From: Asterias rubens
Taxonomy: Eukaryota > Echinodermata > Asteroidea > Forcipulatida > Asteriidae
Length of the DNA: 64,000 nt
Assembly (NCBI RefSeq): GCF_902459465.1
Contig: NC_047071.1
Coordinates: forward strand, 10,870,385 to 10,934,384
Direction: 5' to 3'
A model generated the notes under the pieces. The model searched no databases and had not been told where the DNA came from. It worked only from the letters and a program-made list of their open reading frames with translations. Of this stretch, positions 60,628 through 64,000 are shown one piece after another (the stretch's first letter is position 1; every line of letters begins with the position of its first letter). A program made the position numbers and the translations under genes.

Positions 60628-60757
60628 TTTTGACCGCGCCCACAAAATGAGCTGAGGTTATTGGAACAGGTGTATCCAATCAATTAAAATAGCGCCCTCA
60701 CTTGTCGAAAAATAATAACTCCCCACAATCCGCTGTTGCTAAGTATCAACAAAAATG
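60628..60757 (+). promoter_or_regulatory. Duplicated promoter unit, gene-proximal copy
   Basis: Same ~128-bp block leading straight into the FAM184-like start codon. CCAATCA box, GCGCCCTCAC, CTGTTGCTAAGTAT; AAAATGGCGG over the start codon is a YY1-type site. The element order is conserved relative to the upstream copy. Confidence 0.7.
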
Positions 60758-61558
60758 GCGGACGGCAGCGGCGGTTCCGCCGCCGCTGCAACAAAGTTTA
60801 CCCGGAAATCCTTCGAGTTTAAGATGAGTAAGAAGGTAGCAGAACTTACGCAAGTGGTCCACATGCTTTTTGTCAAAAACCACGAGAGAGAAGTAGAACT
60901 TGAGGCCGTCCGAGCGGCGTACGAGGAGGAAATCTCCAACGTTATCGCAGACGCTCGGGCCAAATTGGAGAAGTTGAAAACCGCACTGACCGAGGAGCAG
61001 AGGAGAGCCGATGTCGCCAAGGCGACATTAGAACGGGGCCTCGAAGAGAAGGATAAGGAATTGTCACAGAGACTTGCCGCTGCTGATGTCAAGACTCAAG
61101 AATCAGAGAGAAGTAATGAATTCCTGAGGGAACAGGTTGGGAGACTTCAAAGAATCGCCGAGTCTAATGAGAAGAATGATAAAACTGAAGAGGAACTTGG
61201 ACGGTTTCAGAAACAACTCGAGGTTGCTCACAAGGAGATCCTGGCTCGAGATGGGGAGCTCTCTAGGTACCGAGAGATGGTGGGCAGACAGACCAACAAG
61301 CAAGAAGGAAACGACGCAATCGTCAGCCAACTCAAAACTCAAATAGACCGCATAAAGTCGGACCTTAGTTCGCAGATATCGGAGTTGAAGGGTGAACTCT
61401 TAGAGACGAGTAATGGGAAGGAACGACTCCAGCAGAAAAATAAGAACCTCGAGTTGGATCTGAGAAGCCTGAGGAAGGAGCTTGATAGTAGACGTCTTGC
61501 AGATTTCAATGTCCAACCACAACAACAACTAACATCCCCAAGATCGCCTGGAAATATG
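60755..61558 (+). CDS. FAM184: FAM184-like exon 1: FAM184 domain and main coil
   Basis: Residues 1-268. Ala/Gly-rich start, FAM184 N-terminal domain, then heptad coil and SPRSPGN at the end. Donor GTTAGA is weak. A large open exon of 804 nt. Confidence 0.88.
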
Positions 61559-63641
61559 GTTAGAAAATAGTGCAATTATTTGTTCTTTCTCGCTTTCTTG
61601 TCATGCTAAAATAATATTTTGTTTAGTTATATTATTTAATTGTTTTCTGACCCAATCCTTTCGAGTCCTTCTCCCTGTAAATTTTTCCCATCCTCTTTAC
61701 AAGATTATTCTTATGTTTAATGGTTGTGTCCCCACACTCTGTCATCCAATATTTTGTTTAGTTTTAGGTTTAGATGCATATTATGTCGCTATACTTAGTA
61801 AGATATAGGGAATAATTTTTTTATACAAAATAAGAAAAGACAACTTACATTTTTATATAAGTTGGAGTTTAAATGTTTCAACGAACTATAGGCCTACATT
61901 TTAAACTTTCAAAATTTATGTTTTTTTTTTTTTCAATTTGTATTTGAGTACTTAATTCATAAATCAAAACAAATGAAATGTTTCTCTGCAAAACAAAATG
62001 TAAAAAGGAAATGACCAGCTAATCTTAAGACCCCACTAGTTGTGATGATTTTTATCACCCTCCTTGACATACTGACATGTGAGTGGGAGGGATAGAATGA
62101 CCCTGCAAAAAAATGAACAGGAATTTTTTTTTTTCAATGTTAAATAGTAATAAAACTACACTCGATCCTCATGAACGTGACCAAGAGCAATTTTTATGGC
62201 AGCTTTAATTTGAAAAATGATTTGAAATTTAAATCTAGGAACACATTCGGAATTTCACACTCGCCATTTTTTTTTGCCGACTGTTGGGAAAACAATTTTT
62301 CATGTTGTGTCGTTCACAGGAAACAAATGAAGAGCTGGAGAGGTTACGCAGGGAGGTCCGCAAGTACCGGATGGAGCTCAGCAACAGGGAAGGGAATTTC
62401 AATCGTATGTTCACAGACAGCGTGCCAGTACGTGTTGACCAAAGGCTCGGAGGAAAGGCTCTAGCTAGGACCAAGTCTGATGCAAGCATGCGCGCTCAAA
62501 TGGTGAGTGAAAGAACTTCTTCTTGGGCCGATTTCACAAAGCAATAAAGTTCAGCACATTCGCAATTTGTCAGTATGATTTGTATTGTGAAATCACCTAC
62601 CTTGCAACTACAATTGATTTGCAGTAAAGATCAATCTGAGCTCTTTTTGAAATCAGCCCCTGGTCCATCCCTCCCCCCCCCCCCCCACCACCTACTTTTA
62701 GTTGGGAGTTGGCTGGAGGGGGCTTTGGAAATGGCGATGGTGCTTCTAGGGGGGAGGGTTGCCATACCCTCTTAATTGATAACGTACTTGTATCAAATGA
62801 TGCATTTTGTATGTCATGTACTGCCTCAAGATCAATCTTAGCTCTTTGTGAAATCAGCCCCTGGTCCATCCCCCCCCCCCCCCTCCAACACATACTTCTT
62901 TTAGTTAGTTGGAATTTGGTTGGAGGGGGTTTTAGGAAAATGGCAATGAACAGGTACACCTACATGTAGTGGTGTATCTAAGGTGGGGGGGGGGCGTACC
63001 CCCTTAATTGATTATAAGTAATGTATAGCCTAAAACTATTGTATTTCAAAATATGTCTTGTTTACTGCTTCATTGTAAGAATCTCCAACTGTGAAAAGTT
63101 GTTAGTTATTAACAAATCTGCCATTGGTCCAGTTTGTATGAATTTCATAGAATTGCTTTTGACTATTTTGGAGCTCCTGGTAGGTGTTTATTTATCAAGA
63201 ATGGTTTCTTAAGTTATTGTTGGCAAAACGAAACATTCAGTTTCTAAGAAAAACATTCACTTGTGGACTTTGATAATTTATACAATAGAATGTTAAATGT
63301 AGAGAGATGTAGGCCTATATGGTTTTATTGTATTAAATTGTGGAAAATGAAGATTAAATTGTGTAACCATCGGGATATTTTCAACTCAACGCACAACCAC
63401 CAAGCAAACATTGACTTTTTACCCAACTTATGTATTGTTTCTTGTACAGCAGGTAGGGAATCGAACTCCTCGTGACTCTGCCAACAACCAGCAATACAGG
63501 CCAGGGCTGAACCGCCTTCCCACCCTCTCCATGGACAGTAGACTGAGGGCATCAAACAATCGCAGCGGTACAAACCGCCTGTCGGCTGCAACTCCCAAAG
63601 AGAGGCAGGCTGCTGCATTCTCGTTGTCAGAGTACCAGTGA
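60755..63641 (+). CDS. FAM184: Short FAM184-family coiled-coil protein, three coding exons
   Basis: Exons 60755-61558, 62320-62502, 63450-63641 join in phase: 1179 nt, 392 aa. FSFKMSKK-type entry here reads FEFKMSKKVAELTQVVHMLF (21-40), followed by EEEISNVIADARAKLEKLK. This matches the N-terminal FAM184 domain (KMSKKIAQLTKVIYAL...EEEIQQILAETREKI in FAM184A). A coiled coil continues to about residue 255. Exon 2 has KYRMELSNREGNFNRMF, matching the YYKLELVNRETNFNKVF block near the FAM184A C-terminus. Vertebrate FAM184A is about 1140 aa, so the long central coil is absent. The tail (about 270-392) is basic and Ser/Arg-rich. Function unknown; a cytoskeletal or ciliary scaffold is speculation. If the weak donor GTTAGA is not used, exon 1 ends four codons later (MVRK, stop at 61570). 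Confidence 0.82.
61559..62319. other. FAM184-like intron 1
   Basis: AT-rich with T runs (61921-61933, 62123-62135). No repeat family recognised. Confidence 0.4.
62320..62502 (+). CDS. FAM184: FAM184-like exon 2: C-terminal FAM184 block
   Basis: Residues 269-329. ETNEELERLRREVRKYRMEL, then SNREGNFNRMF and ARTKSDASM. Acceptor GTCGTTCACAG, donor GTGAGT; phase 0 on both sides. Confidence 0.88.
62526..62960. repeat. Inverted element with a duplicated right arm (FAM184-like intron 2)
   Basis: GGGCCGATTTCACAAAGCAA to GAAATCAGCCCCTGG (62526-62665) is a GATTTCAC element like 38398-38556. TCTTTGTGAAATCAGCCCCTGG, TCCATCC, poly-C, and TAGTTGG...GGCTGGAGGGGG then recur at 62845-62950. So a ~170-bp segment with poly-C is tandemly duplicated. 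Confidence 0.65.
62961..63449. other. Remainder of FAM184-like intron 2
   Basis: AT-rich, with a G run at 62983-62991. Nothing else recognised. Confidence 0.4.
63450..63641 (+). CDS. FAM184: FAM184-like exon 3: basic tail and stop
   Basis: Residues 330-392: VGNRTPRDSANNQQYRPGLN...NRLSAATPKERQAAAFSLSEYQ, stop TGA. The acceptor could be at 63450 or three bases later (CAGCAG). Confidence 0.85.
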   Translation, partial: QVGNRTPRDSANNQQYRPGLNRLPTLSMDSRLRASNNRSGTNRLSAATPKERQAAAFSLSEYQ

Positions 63642-64000
63642 CATAAAATGGTCGTTTGCAAGGGGTTTTGAAGGATTGGTTTACCAGTCAAAGAGAGTAC
63701 CTTGACGGTAACAGAGGTTTACGGTAACACCATGTGAATATCTCTTTTGAGTGGTGGTTCTAAAAAGAACAGACGGTTAACGACTCAACGTTTCGATATT
63801 GCTCTGATCGTCGGCAGGAGAACGCTGTCTTCAAAGCCTTGAAGCTGTCTTCAAATGTATTCCAACCTCACTATGCTGAGCAACCAGTAAACCACACAGT
63901 GACATGAAAACACTATAATTAACAGTAAACTTGCGGGTACTACCATGTATTTTCTACTCAAGACGAGCAGAGTTCACTGTTGGAAATGTCAAGACCAAAA
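63642..64000. other. 3' flank of the FAM184-like gene with Penelope-type terminal repeats
   Basis: GGTAACACCATGTGAATATC, GGTTCTAAAAAGAACAGACGG and GACTCAACGTTTCGATATTG (63722-63800) resemble the terminal fragments at 36880 and 59143. AGTAAACTTGCGGGTACTACC begins another copy at 63926 and runs off the window. The two may be tandem terminal repeats of one element. No AATAAA was located before the edge. Confidence 0.5.

Larger units (their letters stand above)
58429..60754. other. Intergenic region before the FAM184-like gene
   Basis: 3' UTR of the coiled-coil gene (AATAAA at 58508-58513 is a good poly(A) signal), a SINE-2 head (58551-58640), a Penelope-type terminal fragment (59143-59285), rep-A copy 10 and the duplicated promoter. 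No protein gene. Confidence 0.6.

Noticed and set aside
61559..61570. Stop at 61570 (MVRK) as the true end of the FAM184-like protein
   Set aside because: Exon 2 follows in phase and contains the family's NREGNFNRMF block, so splicing is preferred. The unspliced form is kept only as an alternative.

Overview
This is animal nuclear DNA: GT-AG introns, long AT-rich non-coding stretches, tRNA-derived SINEs, palindromic MITE-like repeats and a Penelope-like retroelement. The gene content (one NKCC-type SLC12 transporter, FBXO22, a FAM184 relative) and repeat style suggest a marine invertebrate deuterostome, most likely an echinoderm and perhaps a sea star. The species is an inference, not something the sequence proves.

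Layout. (1) 1-95: the last 30 codons of a coiled-coil gene entering from the left. (2) 3410-39699, + strand: a complete Na-K-Cl cotransporter of the SLC12 family, 22 coding exons whose splice phases all close, 1065 residues. Its 21 introns hold most of the repeats in the window. (3) 45927-49555, - strand: FBXO22, an F-box plus FIST-domain protein, five coding exons, about 409 residues. (4) 50305-58428, + strand: an unnamed 506-residue coiled-coil protein with an N-myristoylation-type start and a serine-rich tail. It is head to head with FBXO22. Intron 4 contains a 2.65-kb Penelope-like element. (5) 60755-63641, + strand: a short (392-residue) FAM184-family protein with a tandemly duplicated promoter/5' region.

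The genes do not form a pathway. NKCC moves Na+, K+ and Cl- across the plasma membrane and carries a SPAK/OSR1 docking motif. FBXO22 would be a substrate receptor of an SCF ubiquitin ligase. The two coiled-coil proteins are probably scaffolds.

The non-coding part is unusually layered. It has a 12-unit array of 21-bp repeats, each carrying a Pol III B-box sequence. Beside it is a 323-bp duplication of a segment from another intron, bracketed by a ~92-bp flank duplication. There are two non-autonomous DNA elements with readable target-site duplications, one inside a minisatellite and one inside a duplicated exon end. The Penelope-like element sits inside a MITE with a 13-bp target-site duplication. 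About ten copies of one ~390-bp palindromic repeat are present. The last FBXO22 codons are repeated downstream as a degenerate tandem array.
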